Assembly (NCBI GenBank): GCA_932294295.1
Contig: OW028579.1
Coordinates: forward strand, 31,259,250-31,323,249
DNA length: 64,000 bases
Reading direction: 5' to 3'
From: Alitta virens
Taxonomy: Eukaryota; Annelida; Polychaeta; Phyllodocida; Nereididae
Positions 34,463 through 45,990 of the stretch are shown here, piece after piece. Made by a program: the position numbers and the translations under genes. Within the stretch, counting starts at the first letter, position 1; each line of letters starts with the position of its first letter. The notes under the pieces are model-generated. The model did no database searches and was not told where the DNA came from. It worked only from the letters and a program-made list of their open reading frames with translations.

Positions 34463-36499
34463 ACTGTCTAGTGTATTATATAATTACAGGTCAAATCATT
34501 TTAATCTAATAAAGATAAATAAATGTCACACTACACTTAGTGAAAAAAATCGATAAATTGTACATGGTAGATTTCACCATTTTAATTCAAGAACAAGAGA
34601 TTGCTTAAATTCAATTGATCCACAAACTTATTTTAAGCAAAGGATCTTATCATTTAGCAACATTAATTGCAACCTATGATCCTGTAATATATTACTTCTA
34701 CTGCTTAAGTCATAAACTATGTGAGTACAGCTGTAACTATAGACCGTACCTCTCATACTGCGCAAAAGCTGGCAGACCAAATAAGGATCAAAAAGCGCAG
34801 AAGAAAGAGAATCTATATAAAGAAGCACCAAGAGCACTCAAAGGGATCTAATGAGAATGGATCCTAATTAAATGATGCATAAGCAAAAGGTCACTGTCAC
34901 ATAAGCCCTTGATAGTAACCAAGCACCCTGAAGGACCTTAGCTTCCCAAAAGACTTTGGCATCCACATCAAAAGACACAAATTGGTCTCTGCTGTCACCT
35001 CTGAGAAATCGCTGGAAGAACGGTCAATTGCGGAGTGTGTGAACAACCTGATGAGAGGCCATCCTTGACCACTTCATTCAAGGAGGGTTTTTGCTAGAGG
35101 TCTGCGCATCTCGAACTGTGTATCTATAGGAAGCAGGGAGAGGAGCAAGGGAATAGGGGCCATCCTTTTCTGCTTCATGCGGGCTTTTCGCCACAGGTTT
35201 GAGTGCTATACTGCACTTCTTCCAAGATTTAAGTCTACAAGCACGACATTTTTCTTGAAAAGGTACATATTGGCTATGGTATATTCAGTTGCTGGTAGCA
35301 TAATACCATCAGGGGCATACTGCAGGCACAATGATGAGGTTGAAAAAAAAAGGTTGCGGTGAATATTGTGTTGTAACATCAAAGACATTTAGTTGGTGCA
35401 TGTACTGTAACGGTGCATCCACAAAATGGGGGAAAACTTTCAGTGAATCAAATATACCAAAATCACAGAGGAACAGATCAAGGCAAAAAAAATTTTTTTT
35501 TAAGTAAACCAAGTACAGTTTAACATCACTGTTGTGTAATCCAAAATAAATGTCCACTGGTTTGTCTTATTTTTACATATATGTCATGGAGAAGGACAAA
35601 ATGCATATAAATGTTACCAAAAAGTCAAATCCCAACTTTCTAACCCATAAAAACCACTCCTTGTAAAAATTAACTTCAAGTTTCCCATCTTTGCAATGAT
35701 AATTTTATGCCATTTTCTCATCATTATAATTTATAGCCATTTGCCATGGTAACAATGAAGCAATAGAAATTAAAATGGAGAATATAGCAAACTTCTAGTT
35801 ATTTCTTTAGCAGATTTGAATTGTTGTGAACATTTCTTTGAATTCTGTGCTGCTCCGTTCCATTTGTGGCGAAATATGACTGAAAACAGGTGGATATTTA
35901 TTTTCAATTCTACTTTATCAAAACTTACCACACTAACCCATATCTCTAGTCTCATTAGACTCAATGGTAAAGCAGTTTAGTTGTGAAATATAATGTCGAA
36001 AAGACCATTGATCTCTGTTGAATTAGAACTTAATTATACACAGTTTAAAGAAGGACATCCAGTGCATGTAATATAAATGTAACAGATATGTCTGAGGTGC
36101 AATATCCAATAAGGTATTATGTCATAACGATTTCGCTTCATTGATCATGCTAATTGTTTTTCACACTTAATAAGAAATAGTCACTTTCAGACGACTTATG
36201 CTTTCACACATTATGTGTAATCCTTAAATGAGTTTGTTACATGACAAGCAACATATTATCAGATTATCACGCTGTATTATACAACTACCTATTTAATAAT
36301 ACCATTCGAGACCCTACTTAGTCAATCAGAAGGCAGTATTGGCTGGTGACAAAATTGTTATCACCTCAGTGAACACCAGGGAGTGATAACTGTGTCAAAC
36401 ACTGAAGGATTTGTGACAACTAGGGCAAAAAATAAACAATCTTATTAGCAACAGTTATATAATTGAAAACAAATGCAACATTTAACAAGACCACTTCAT

Positions 36500-36730
36500 T
36501 AACAAAACCACATCACTAATGAGAACACCTCAATGTAAAACCACAACACTATTTAGACCACTTCACTGCGACACCGGACTTTTATACCACTTCATTATTA
36601 AAACCACATCACTACTACAAGAACATCTCAATCTAAGACCACCTCACTATAAAGACCTTGCTGTTAAAACCATATCACTATTAAGACTAACTCATTATGA
36701 AGACCACCTCATTATTATTACAAGTCTTCT
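36500..36730 (+). repeat. Degenerate AAGACCACCTCATTATT repeats
   Basis: About ten irregular repeats of a roughly 20-bp unit (AAAACCACATCACTAxTAAGA). Similar decayed units occur at 47,400-47,480 and around 61,196-61,250 and 61,520-61,620. Confidence 0.55.
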
Positions 36731-36773
36731 GTTTAAATTTCATTTTAGTTTGTCTACTCTCATGGTATTAGTG

Positions 36774-36871
36774 AGTTATTGCCCTTGGGAGCTGATTCAG
36801 GCTTATCGCACTCGATTGCTCACGCGCTCTCGGGTGATAAATCCTGAATCCGCCTCTCGCGGGCAATAACT
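36774..36871. repeat. 98-bp palindrome
   Basis: AGTTATTGCCC at the left and GGGCAATAACT at the right are perfect complements. The arms continue inward with GATTCAGG / CCTGAATC and TTATC / GATAA, leaving a loop of about 25 bases rich in CG. It is too short to be autonomous and is probably a very small foldback element. Confidence 0.7.
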
Positions 36872-37853
36872 ATTAATAATCTTCTATTAATTAAACTAAT
36901 GAGTTTAGAAATAATTTTTCATACTACATTAGAAATTAATTGACTCCTTATTAGGACTTATAACACTAAGGAGTGTCCAATCCTGTGCATAGGCCAACTA
37001 AGTGGTGTTTTGTGGTAGAATCATAGCAATTATATAAAGGTAATTGAATGCAGCAGGCTGACCACCATCCTGGTTTTCTCTTCAAAACATGATCAATTGT
37101 ACAGGAAAACATGATAAACATTTGGAAGTTCTAATTTACTGGACACTTGGTCAAATATGGACTTGAAAAAGGGTAATTTTTCACAAAAATTAAAAAAATC
37201 GCAGGTAAAAATAATTTTTCTCTATCTGTCCTAGCCAAATGATAGGCATGATCAAAGTGGTTGGCAAGTTAAAATGCCAGAATAATGTACAAGAAAAAAT
37301 TCACACTTCCTGGGTTACGACAATAAAAATAAACAGTCACTTTATGCTGATTTTAGTTTTCAGTCAATTTTAGGAGTTTATTGTCTTACAACGGAGATAG
37401 ACACACCTAGTATGCCTTTATTTTATACTTCTGGAGCAAAAGTTGTCCACGTGAAAGCCAAAAGTCAGACAAAAAAACAATCTTGCAAAATTTGAAAAAG
37501 TTAACCAATTTTTGACAAGCTGTAATACTAAAACTATTGAAGCTAATGGCCTAATATTTAGCAGTTTTTCATTAGTCTACCATAGGAGCATCTCCGAATT
37601 TTTTCACAAAATTCTCAGGGGGTCACCCGGGAAATCTCACATTATACCCCAAATCAGTACCACCAAAATGTTGAATAACAAGCTCCTATAATTGGTAACT
37701 GGTTTTATTGGCATTAATCAGCTTTAGAAAATGTTGACGTCAGCTGGTCATAAACTCAGTTATATTGAACAGGAAGGAATTGTTATAACTTAACACACTG
37801 GCAGTACTGCATACTCACTAACCGTACCACAGTAAGTATAAGATTCAACCTAC

Positions 37854-38041
37854 CTGAAGAGTATTTGAAGATTTGAGCAGAGAACTGGGAGTCTGTCTTG
37901 TGATATTGAAAGAGAGCCAACAGGGAGACCCCAAGGAGAACCAATGAGCTCAGTCCTACTTTCCGCCATTGAGAAACATATTCGCGGTCAAGGCCCAGCA
38001 TCCGTAACCAGCGCGGCCGTCTTCCGGTCTTTTTTAACATC
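37854..38041 (-). CDS. SLC24A: NCKX (SLC24-type) exchanger, first recognised coding exon
   Basis: This exon encodes the N-terminus of a K+-dependent Na+/Ca2+ exchanger. The ATG is at 38,040-38,038 and the exon gives 62 codons plus one base. It reads MLKKTGRRPRW at the start, is rich in basic residues, and then has a hydrophobic stretch (VGLSSLVLLGVSLLALF, about residues 29-45) that fits the signal anchor usual at NCKX N-termini. The donor is CAG/GTAGGT at 37,854/37,853. A polypyrimidine-AG acceptor (TTTTAATTTCAG) ends at 38,042, one base before the ATG, so an upstream exon, probably untranslated, is expected. The phase-1 end joins exactly to the next exon to make Asp63. N-terminal sequence is poorly conserved in this family, so the assignment rests on the in-phase join and the hydrophobic profile. 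Confidence 0.72.
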
Positions 38042-40077
38042 CTGAAATTAAAACAAAGATATGTCAGAAATTATAAAGACACCCTGATTGCGAGTGCTAT
38101 TTTTCTGTTGTGAGGTAATTATAAACTCCCAATCATGCCGTGGAATTCAACCACTATCATTGCTTCATTACAATTATCTCTCAAAACAGAAAAAATGCCA
38201 CGTTGGAGCAATGTCGGCTGGTTTGAACACTCTCGGCTCAATGTTGGCCTACTGTTGCCACTACTATCCGCTATTAGCTTGATGGTGACTGGATTGTAAC
38301 CTGACTGGGCTTCAGGACAGTCATTATGCAATAATGTCATACAAAATAACAGCACACATACACTACCATCCAAAAATATCCATTTGAGCATTACACAGTG
38401 GTCAAAATGTTGTTTTTAATACACTGTATGTTATGATTAAGTCTTTTTGTAACTTCTATAATCATGTTCAGCCAGCACCAGCAGAATTGGCCTTTAAATG
38501 TAGTTATTAATAAGCAAACAAACACGAAGCAACGTGATGTGCACTTCAAAATAATGGCCACCTTAATAAGCACCAAATAAACCAAATAAGTATGGACCTA
38601 ATTTGTTCGCAGAATGAGGGCCATGCAGCAGTCTTTATATTTTTTCATGGGATTATATGTGCACGCCGTTTTACAGCCTTCTTACCTACCTCTATCTATT
38701 TCATACTGGAAAACAATGAGTGCACACACTATTACTAATCTTGAAATGCTGTTAATTTCCACAATCATCATTTTCACACAGCAAATCTGCAATTTCAACT
38801 TCTACTTCTTAAAGTATTTTTAATTTTATCACTGAATGACTTAGTCATCGCCGATAAAACCTAATTACTCATTTTCAATGATGTGAAATGGTGATAGTCG
38901 GCACAGATGCGTTTATATTGTCCAGACAATATTTATTCAACCTGTTGCAAAATACTACGAACAATGACAAGACGGCTGCCAGGCTATCAATAACTGGACT
39001 TTGAATTTAATTTACTTAAGGAGCAAACTTAGCAAACTGATGTGTACTTTAAAAAAACACCCAACTTGCACTAAATAAGTATAGTTATCTTATACATTTT
39101 TACCTTGTAATTTCCAAGTGCTCCTCCAGCCCAAATGACCACCAATGCTAGAATGACCCTTGAAGTCAATCTCAAGTAATATCACACAATTAATGCTTTA
39201 GTAATGGCTCACAAATCCTAGGGATTTGACAGTGAGCAGCCAAAATGCAACTGAGAGACTAAATCAAGTCCAAATGACTGGGGTCTTCCCATATATTATG
39301 TCAATTAGGACTAAAGCACCTAATTACCAATTGGTAGGCTGCTCTTCAGCTCAGATAAACCCGGATACTCACAAGGAAATAGAGAAACATGGTAGATTAG
39401 GATTATAAAACAAAGCAGTGTAGTGTATGTATTCAAGAATGAGCAAACCATGAATGAAATATGACTTATTGTCAACTATGATTTTATAGGTCAATTGACC
39501 TCGGAATATCAAACAAATTAACCTCTGGTACGTTCAAAGTAATACAGATGACAATATGGCTAACATGTAGACGAATAGATCGTTTAATGTTCGTTATGTA
39601 ATTTGAAGTTCAGTGCCAAAACGTTTTGCTATTGACAGAACTGTTACCCTCATCCAAAACGCTCAAATGCCTGAAGATAGGCATATTATTATTTGTCTAT
39701 TTCAACCCCAAAAACTGGGTTACAAGATATATACAATATACAGTGAAGTAAAATCGTGGTAAAATAGTTACTGCACTAATTAGGGTAAAATATTTCTTAT
39801 TGTTCTTGCCAGAATTAAAGCAATTTAGCTTCGTTATAATTTCATTCAATCTAATTAATTAATAATTAGGAAATACTATTAAAGCTAGGGTAAACTAGAA
39901 TATCTTGCTCCTCCAAGATTGGAGCAATAACAATTGTGACGCAATTTGGAAATTCTGCAGTGATTACAATTAATTCCTAATATTAAACCACATTGCATTG
40001 TCATTGCTATTCCATCGCCCATTGCTAGACAGGTCCCAGTTGAAAGCTGAACACAGGCACCCCCCACTGCTGACAGA

Positions 40078-40274
40078 GGGCAGCAGGGACCTAGCTCAGT
40101 GGTAGTTGGTTGGGCTGCCAACCACTGGGTCCTGGGGTCGAATCCAGCTCATGTTGGAAGGTTGCTTCATCATTCCCCTCACTGCCTTGGAACCTGCTAG
40201 TCCAGTTCAGCCCCATCTGGTGCAAAAATAGGGAAAGTAAAGCCCGTTTCACCCCCCCCCCCCCTCCCCATCCG
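40078..40274 (+). mobile_element. tRNA-derived SINE, copy 4 (subfamily 2)
   Basis: A box TAGCTCAGTGGTAGTTGG, anticodon-loop-like CTGCCAA instead of CTTCCAA, a degraded B box (GGGGTCGAATCCAGC), and a diverged body (GAAGGTTGCTTCATCATTCC) ending in a C-rich tract. It has a perfect 12-bp target-site duplication, ACTGCTGACAGA, at 40,066-40,077 and 40,275-40,286. Confidence 0.92.
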
Positions 40275-41847
40275 ACTGCTGACAGATGAAACAGGCTCAA
40301 CCCAAAAATAGACGCAATTTAATCAGGAGTTGAATGGAATCTTTCTTCACTGCCTAATTGTATTTAGGAGTCAGTGGAGGTAATTACACCTAAAGGGATA
40401 AAAGGAAAGGAAAGCAAAAAAAGAAAGATGGCGTTAGACATGAAAGGACCATTTATGGCTCCACCAAGCTGCAGTGCCCACATCGAACAACACAAGTATG
40501 GCAGAAGTATTCAGTCATAAAATATGGTACATGACATACAGACAGACATATAATGGAAGCAAAAGAGAGTGACAGAGTACAGTTTTAGACTTACATGAAC
40601 ATTGTGCAGCCTGGCAAACCAGACTATTTCTTACAACATACAAATACTGTCATGATTTGCACAGATTTTCTGCATTTTTGGGACACTTGTCTCATACAAC
40701 AGGGCAAAACAGACAGCCTGAATTGGACAGGCTGTCAGATGAAGAATGACAAAGATAGATAAAGAGTAAGGCATTCAGACACAGACCAAAAACAGGAAAA
40801 CACAGAGATTGGGAGAAAATATCAGACTTGTATTTCAAAAACCTTATACATCTGGACACTTACATGGGTCATTCCACAGAAACGGTCCACCCTCCCCCTT
40901 GTCCCTCAACTTTCAAATGTGATTATAACATGCAGAATGGTTTTAATAATATTAATGTGGTATGAGGAAGGGCAGACCAATGTTAAGATATAAATACACA
41001 AAATAATTTTTTGCAGGAGTCTGGCATAACTGATATTTTGACTCTTTTTGCTGTAAAAGTCAGCAAAAACGGCATGTTCCACACCTTCATTTTATATACC
41101 TCTTTACCCCATTCAATGAATGTAAGATAAGAATAACGTATAATATTGACATAAATATAACTGGTGAAGATTATTGTGAAATATTTGCAGTTACAGGAAC
41201 ATTATCCAATATCCATTTATTTAAGTTTGTCCATAGAATCAATGTCCCTCCTATTACCATGGTATTAAAATATCGCTAGATGAAAAACAAAAATGTTTAG
41301 GTTTATGCACTTTTTAAGAGATTAAAGCACTGCTATGGAGGACTTCAGGATGTCTGCTTATCTCACACATTTGTGAAAAATATTTTTCAAGTAGCTTCAA
41401 AGCAATTCTGAAAGTACTCCTACAAAATGGAATGGAAACTTCGGTAATATTACCTGCATTTCCTGCATTTCCCTTTCAGATTCCTGTTACTGTCCTTTCT
41501 GTTACCAATATGGCTGACATAACAGGTCACATGACCAACCGATTTAAATATACAAGATGAAAAATGTTTTGTGGTCATGTTACAACACTGAAATGCATGA
41601 AAATTCATAATTTTGATGAATTTTTGAAAGATTGAAAATTTCATTTTTTTGCACTTAATATACTAATGGCCTCAGAAATGAAAGTCCATGATAAGATCAA
41701 AAGAAATCTTAGGCTATGAATGATATCAATTTATATTCCACTCCAAATATGTATTAAAATTCACTACAACGAGAGCTGCCAATCAGGATCTACATTTGAT
41801 CGAAGCGCAATTTCACAATGGAATTAACAAGAAAATTACCCTAAGAG

Positions 41848-41893
41848 CAGAACCCCCCCCCCCCCCCAGGGCAGAACCCCCCCCCCCCCCCTC
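41848..41893 (+). repeat. Duplicated poly-C tract
   Basis: GCAGAA followed by about 15 C occurs twice in tandem, separated by AGG. The C-run length may be unreliable in the assembly. Other C/G runs lie at 23,046-23,057, 40,249-40,262 and 47,611-47,622. Confidence 0.9.
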
Positions 41894-42949
41894 AGTGGTG
41901 CCATCATTAAATATGCATTTGTGTATTAACTGACCCTAACACGGTACCATCACAAGCCATTGACTGCATTTCCCATTCTGATGGCTCCCCAGTGTGCCAG
42001 TTCTGTGGCTATTTATAGCTCATCTGTGCTATAAATAGCCCGTTTTCTGAAGCCTTTCAGTCGTCTACACAGACTTCTCTGAGCCCGAGACACAATTGGC
42101 TTGCAGAGACTGTCAGAGACCAAGTTCCTTAAGTCGCAGCCTATTACAGTAGGAATTACAGCTAGAAGACAAACAATCACATTGTCTATACACTGTCTGG
42201 GATCACTTGCACAACAATAAGTCACATCCCATGCATTACACAGAGAGCACAGTAGGAACTCTTATCAAAGACAACCCTTGGTGAATATTGATGGTGACAA
42301 CCATGAAGCAGCCCTGTAGTGAAGTGAAACATACCAGGGAATATTATAAGGATTTAGAGGTCTTCAGAAGGAGGGGATCTTATTAGTGAGGTGATCTTCT
42401 TATGGGATTATATTAGGTATTGTGAGTGTCAGTCAGTTGAACATATTCAGTATAAAATAGACAGAGACAAACCTATGCCATAATACGCAGCACAGAAAAC
42501 GATAGAGAGTGAGATTAAAACACTAAAAGGTGTGGACTCCAAGCCTTATCTTCTCATCATTACTGCCTATATAAGCTTGTCATATAAACTGACTAAGCTG
42601 CAGACCTGTAGCACTGAAATATTGAATCATTGAAATATAGCAACTGCACAAGACAATGAGAGACAGACAAATATAGAAATCTGCAAGATACAGACACACA
42701 GAGTGAAAAAAATGGTAGAGATTTAGGGAGAAAAAGACAGGGAAAAGTGACAGAAAAGGAGTGTGGGAAAGGCAGCATCGCATCAATATTCCTCATCAGA
42801 ATTTTAGAGAAATCAATAGTCAGGCTAAGCGATAAATGATTTGGTTGTGGCTTGGGGGAAATCTAGCAATTTTCACCTAAACCACTCCTAATTACAACAT
42901 GCCTGTCTGTGTAGACACTGGCCCAGTTACAGTGTCATGCCAATATAAT

Positions 42950-43134
42950 GATGGGTGGGTGAGTGAGGCGGGCTTTACGTCCCATATTTTTGTACCAGAT
43001 AGGGCTGATCAAGACAGGCAGGTACCAAGGCAATGAGGCGAATGATGAAGCAACCTTCCAGCTTGGGTTGGATTCGAATCCAGGACTCGTTGGTTGGCAG
43101 CCCAGAGCACTACCACTGAGCTAAGCCCTGCTCG
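42950..43134 (-). mobile_element. tRNA-derived SINE, copy 5 (subfamily 2)
   Basis: Head TTAGCTCAGTGGTAGTGCTC with CTGCCAA, B box GGATTCGAATCC, and the body shared with copy 4 (GGAAGGTTGCTTCATCATTC). It has a perfect 11-bp target-site duplication, GCCAATATAAT, at 42,939-42,949 and 43,135-43,145. Confidence 0.93.
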
Positions 43135-43909
43135 GCCAATATAATTTATGTTAAAAAGTAGTCATAATAAAAAATATCTAAAAAAATTGGATAATGATTA
43201 TTACTTGTACTGCATTTAACTCTATCATTCAACCAATGTTAAGAAACACTACTGCCATGAAATAGGGATCATTGGTTTAACACGTAATGTACGCCCATTA
43301 TAAAGCACATCATAAATCTCTAAGGGAATCAAACAGGTAGTGAGAACGCACTTAGTAATATTACAGGTGTGCTTCTCTTTACTACAAACAAAACCTTTCT
43401 GTAAATACACATTCATTCGTATCTGCGCAATCACTGTCACTGATACACGTAAACACAGCTAAATAAGTATTATTGTAGAGTCATTTTGTGTGATGAATTC
43501 TATTTAAATGTGTCAGGAAATAACCTACATGAAGCAATACAAATTTGACAGGAAGCTCTATGAATTGTGAATCTGCTGAGAAATTGTGTTTAGGTACTCC
43601 GCTACAATTTTAATATTCTAAGCTAATAAAAAATTGACAATAGCTTCCGTTGAACCTTAGCTTCTGGCCGACATTAATGTTGTTTCAGCACTATAGGCTT
43701 AATGTAATTGGGAGTCACCAGAAATACATTACACTTGTTACTTCGTTAACAACCGATCTAGTTTCATCAAACATACAGTATATGCTATTAATGCGCTATT
43801 TTTGTGACTCAACGACACTGGAAACCAGATAATGAGATCCTGAATTGGATTGATCAACCATAAATATCAAAGGGTGACGAAGAAAGCAAAGTTACTGAAT
43901 GATTTACTT

Positions 43910-44044
43910 CTACATGGCCAAATGTGCCACGCACGTTTTCCATGCGTTTGGGTAACACGCATGGTTTTCGCCTGATTATATTTAGGAGAAAACCATGCGT
44001 TTATCCTGATAATGGAAATGCACGTGGCACATTTGGCCATGTAG
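43910..44044. mobile_element. MITE family A, copy 4
   Basis: Ends CTACATGGCCAAATGTGCCA and TGGCACATTTGGCCATGTAG are perfect complements over 20 bp. The interior has ACGCATGGTTTTCGCC and AGAAAACCATGCG. TA occurs at both borders. Confidence 0.92.
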
Positions 44045-44644
44045 TAACTTAAATGCTAGATGAATGCAAATCACCTCAATATGTCTGAAACCAACAATCA
44101 TTTCCAAGAGTGCAGGAAAACATATTCTGTCATACTGTAAGTTCCATTTAAAAATAAAACAATGACACCACTGACCATATCATAATGGCCAGAAAGTATA
44201 TTTTGTCATGGCATCACAATGCTATTTTTAATTAAGTGACAGGCATTCACCTCTAAAACATACAAATCGCACGAATGCACCATCTTTAAATATGAGGGAA
44301 TTACAATTCATTTCCTAAAAAGATAGAATGTAGAATCTGCCCCAGGTCTACAACACGAAACCCGCAAGAAGATTGCAGACAAACAGCGCTTTATAGTGAC
44401 AACTTAAGACCAGAGAAGCTCAAGGCTGTTCATGCAGTGTGACAGGCAATAAGCAGTGGAGGAATGGGGACAGACCAAATCTGTCAACTCTAAGAATAAG
44501 ATCCTCTGGGATACAGAAAAACAAGAGACAAATGCCACAAGACTGAGACAGATAAAGCAGACTGGAAGATATGAATATGCCTTCTGAGTAGGCTTCTATA
44601 ATCACCGAAAATAGCATAGAATATCCAGCTGCACCATGTTATGT

Positions 44645-44850
44645 AGAATAGAATAGAATAGAATAGAATAGAATAGGATAGGATAGGATAGGATAGGATA
44701 GGATAGGATAGATAGATAGATACATAGATAGATACATAGATACATAGATACATACATAGACATACATAGAATAGATACATAGAATAGATAGATACATAGA
44801 TAGATAGAAAGTTAGAAAGATAGAAAGATAGATAGATAGATGGATAGATG
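44645..44850. repeat. Graded GAATA / GGATA / GATA microsatellite
   Basis: GAATA pentamers (about 6) change abruptly to GGATA (about 7), then to GATA tetramers mixed with CATA and GAAA variants. It shows stepwise turnover of one repeat into another. Confidence 0.95.
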
Positions 44851-45687
44851 GAGGTAAGTCAGTGGCAATGTCTTGGCAACTTCAGCTTATCATCCCATCA
44901 TTACATCTGCCAGTGATATATTCACGTTCCAGATTAGTGGTGCATATGCAATTATGCACGAAGGTCCATATCTGTTGCAATGAATCATTAACAAGGCTAG
45001 TATGGCTCATTTAAGTCTTCCTATCATCTTAAACTGGCCACTACTGCAGTCTAAGGCCAAAAAGCAGCAGCATCAGCAGCATCAGCAGCAATGACCCAGG
45101 AAATGTGACCCACACAGGGAAGCCCAGGAGATAAAACCAACCTTGACCGCTTACAGGGAACGGTCAGAGCATCTTAAAGACTGAGTCTTGTCCACCAAAC
45201 TGGAGGATAATCTAAGACAGTCAACTACTGCCAGCTCAGCAGTTTTGATGAATGTCAGAGTCACCAAAAGTCCAGGACTGTGTCTGCGGACTGCGTCTCA
45301 GGACAGGGTCTCAGGACAGGGTCTCCATGTCTCAGGACTGAGTCTCTGTGTCACTGACATCCCCGCGGCTACAAGTCGGAGCCATCAGACAGGAAACAGG
45401 AAGTGCTTGGGGCCACGTGATCGACAGGATACTGGTCACCGGAAGCGCAGCAGAACTCCCTCATCCTTCCAATGTCCATGTCTCAGCATCTTATCAAGGG
45501 ATACAGAAGGCACACAGGACCACAAGGTGATGAGGTTATGGGGTTGAGTTATGCAGATTACAATTTGCAAGTTGGGGACCTCTAGCAAGGATGCCATGAT
45601 GACTACCACTGCAGACCTCGTAAAATAAGCCACATCTAAGAAACACTGCAAAATATCTCCACAAGATATGCTAGGCTAACAGTCAAA

Positions 45688-45872
45688 TGGGTGGGTTATT
45701 AGGGCTTTACGTCCTGTATTTCTGCACCAATTGGGCTAATTAGGACAGGCAGAGACTATGGCAATGAGACGAAGGATGAAACAGCCATCCAACTTAGGCT
45801 CGACCGGGAATCGAACCCGGGACCCAGCGGTTGGAAGCCCAGAGCGCTACCTCTGAGCTAGGCCTCCGCCCA
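45688..45872 (-). mobile_element. tRNA-derived SINE, copy 6
   Basis: Head TAGCTCAGAGGTAGCGCTCT, B box GGGTTCGATTCCCGG, and the full body of subfamily 1. It has a perfect 15-bp target-site duplication, AGGCTAACAGTCAAA, at 45,673-45,687 and 45,873-45,887. Confidence 0.95.
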
Positions 45873-45917
45873 AGGCTAACAGTCAAAGGATGACCATCCT
45901 TTACTCATAGATGCCAT

Positions 45918-45990
45918 TATAGAGATAGATAGATAAATCTTTATTTTTGTGACAAAAGCATATAAGCAATTTACAAAGTATTACTCCAAG
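45918..45990 (-). mobile_element. Possible LINE 3' end with GATA tail (minus strand)
   Basis: Read on the minus strand it ends AAAAATAAAGATTTATC followed by TATCTATC, a common pattern for CR1/L2-like 3' termini with a short repeat tail. No coding remnant is seen beside it. Confidence 0.35.

Larger units (their letters stand above)
25304..37853 (-). other. Intron 1 of the coding region (about 12.5 kb)
   Basis: No exon is recognised. It contains a family G foldback, the 21-bp and 35-bp tandem arrays, an imperfect hairpin at 28,146-28,357, MITE B and E copies, two other tRNA-like repeat copies near 33.1 and 34.4 kb and a small palindrome at 36.8 kb. The stretches 26,040-27,770, 28,360-30,300, 30,440-31,470, 34,480-36,480 and 36,880-37,850 show nothing I can name, apart from short copies of the 90-bp repeat F. 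Confidence 0.75.

Noticed and set aside
34850..35130. Possible exon with higher GC
   Set aside because: All frames contain stops within short distance and no acceptor/donor pair encloses an open stretch.
45800..45872. Functional tRNA gene
   Set aside because: The A and B boxes are present but the anticodon and acceptor stems do not pair properly, a SINE body follows, and target-site duplications enclose the whole unit.
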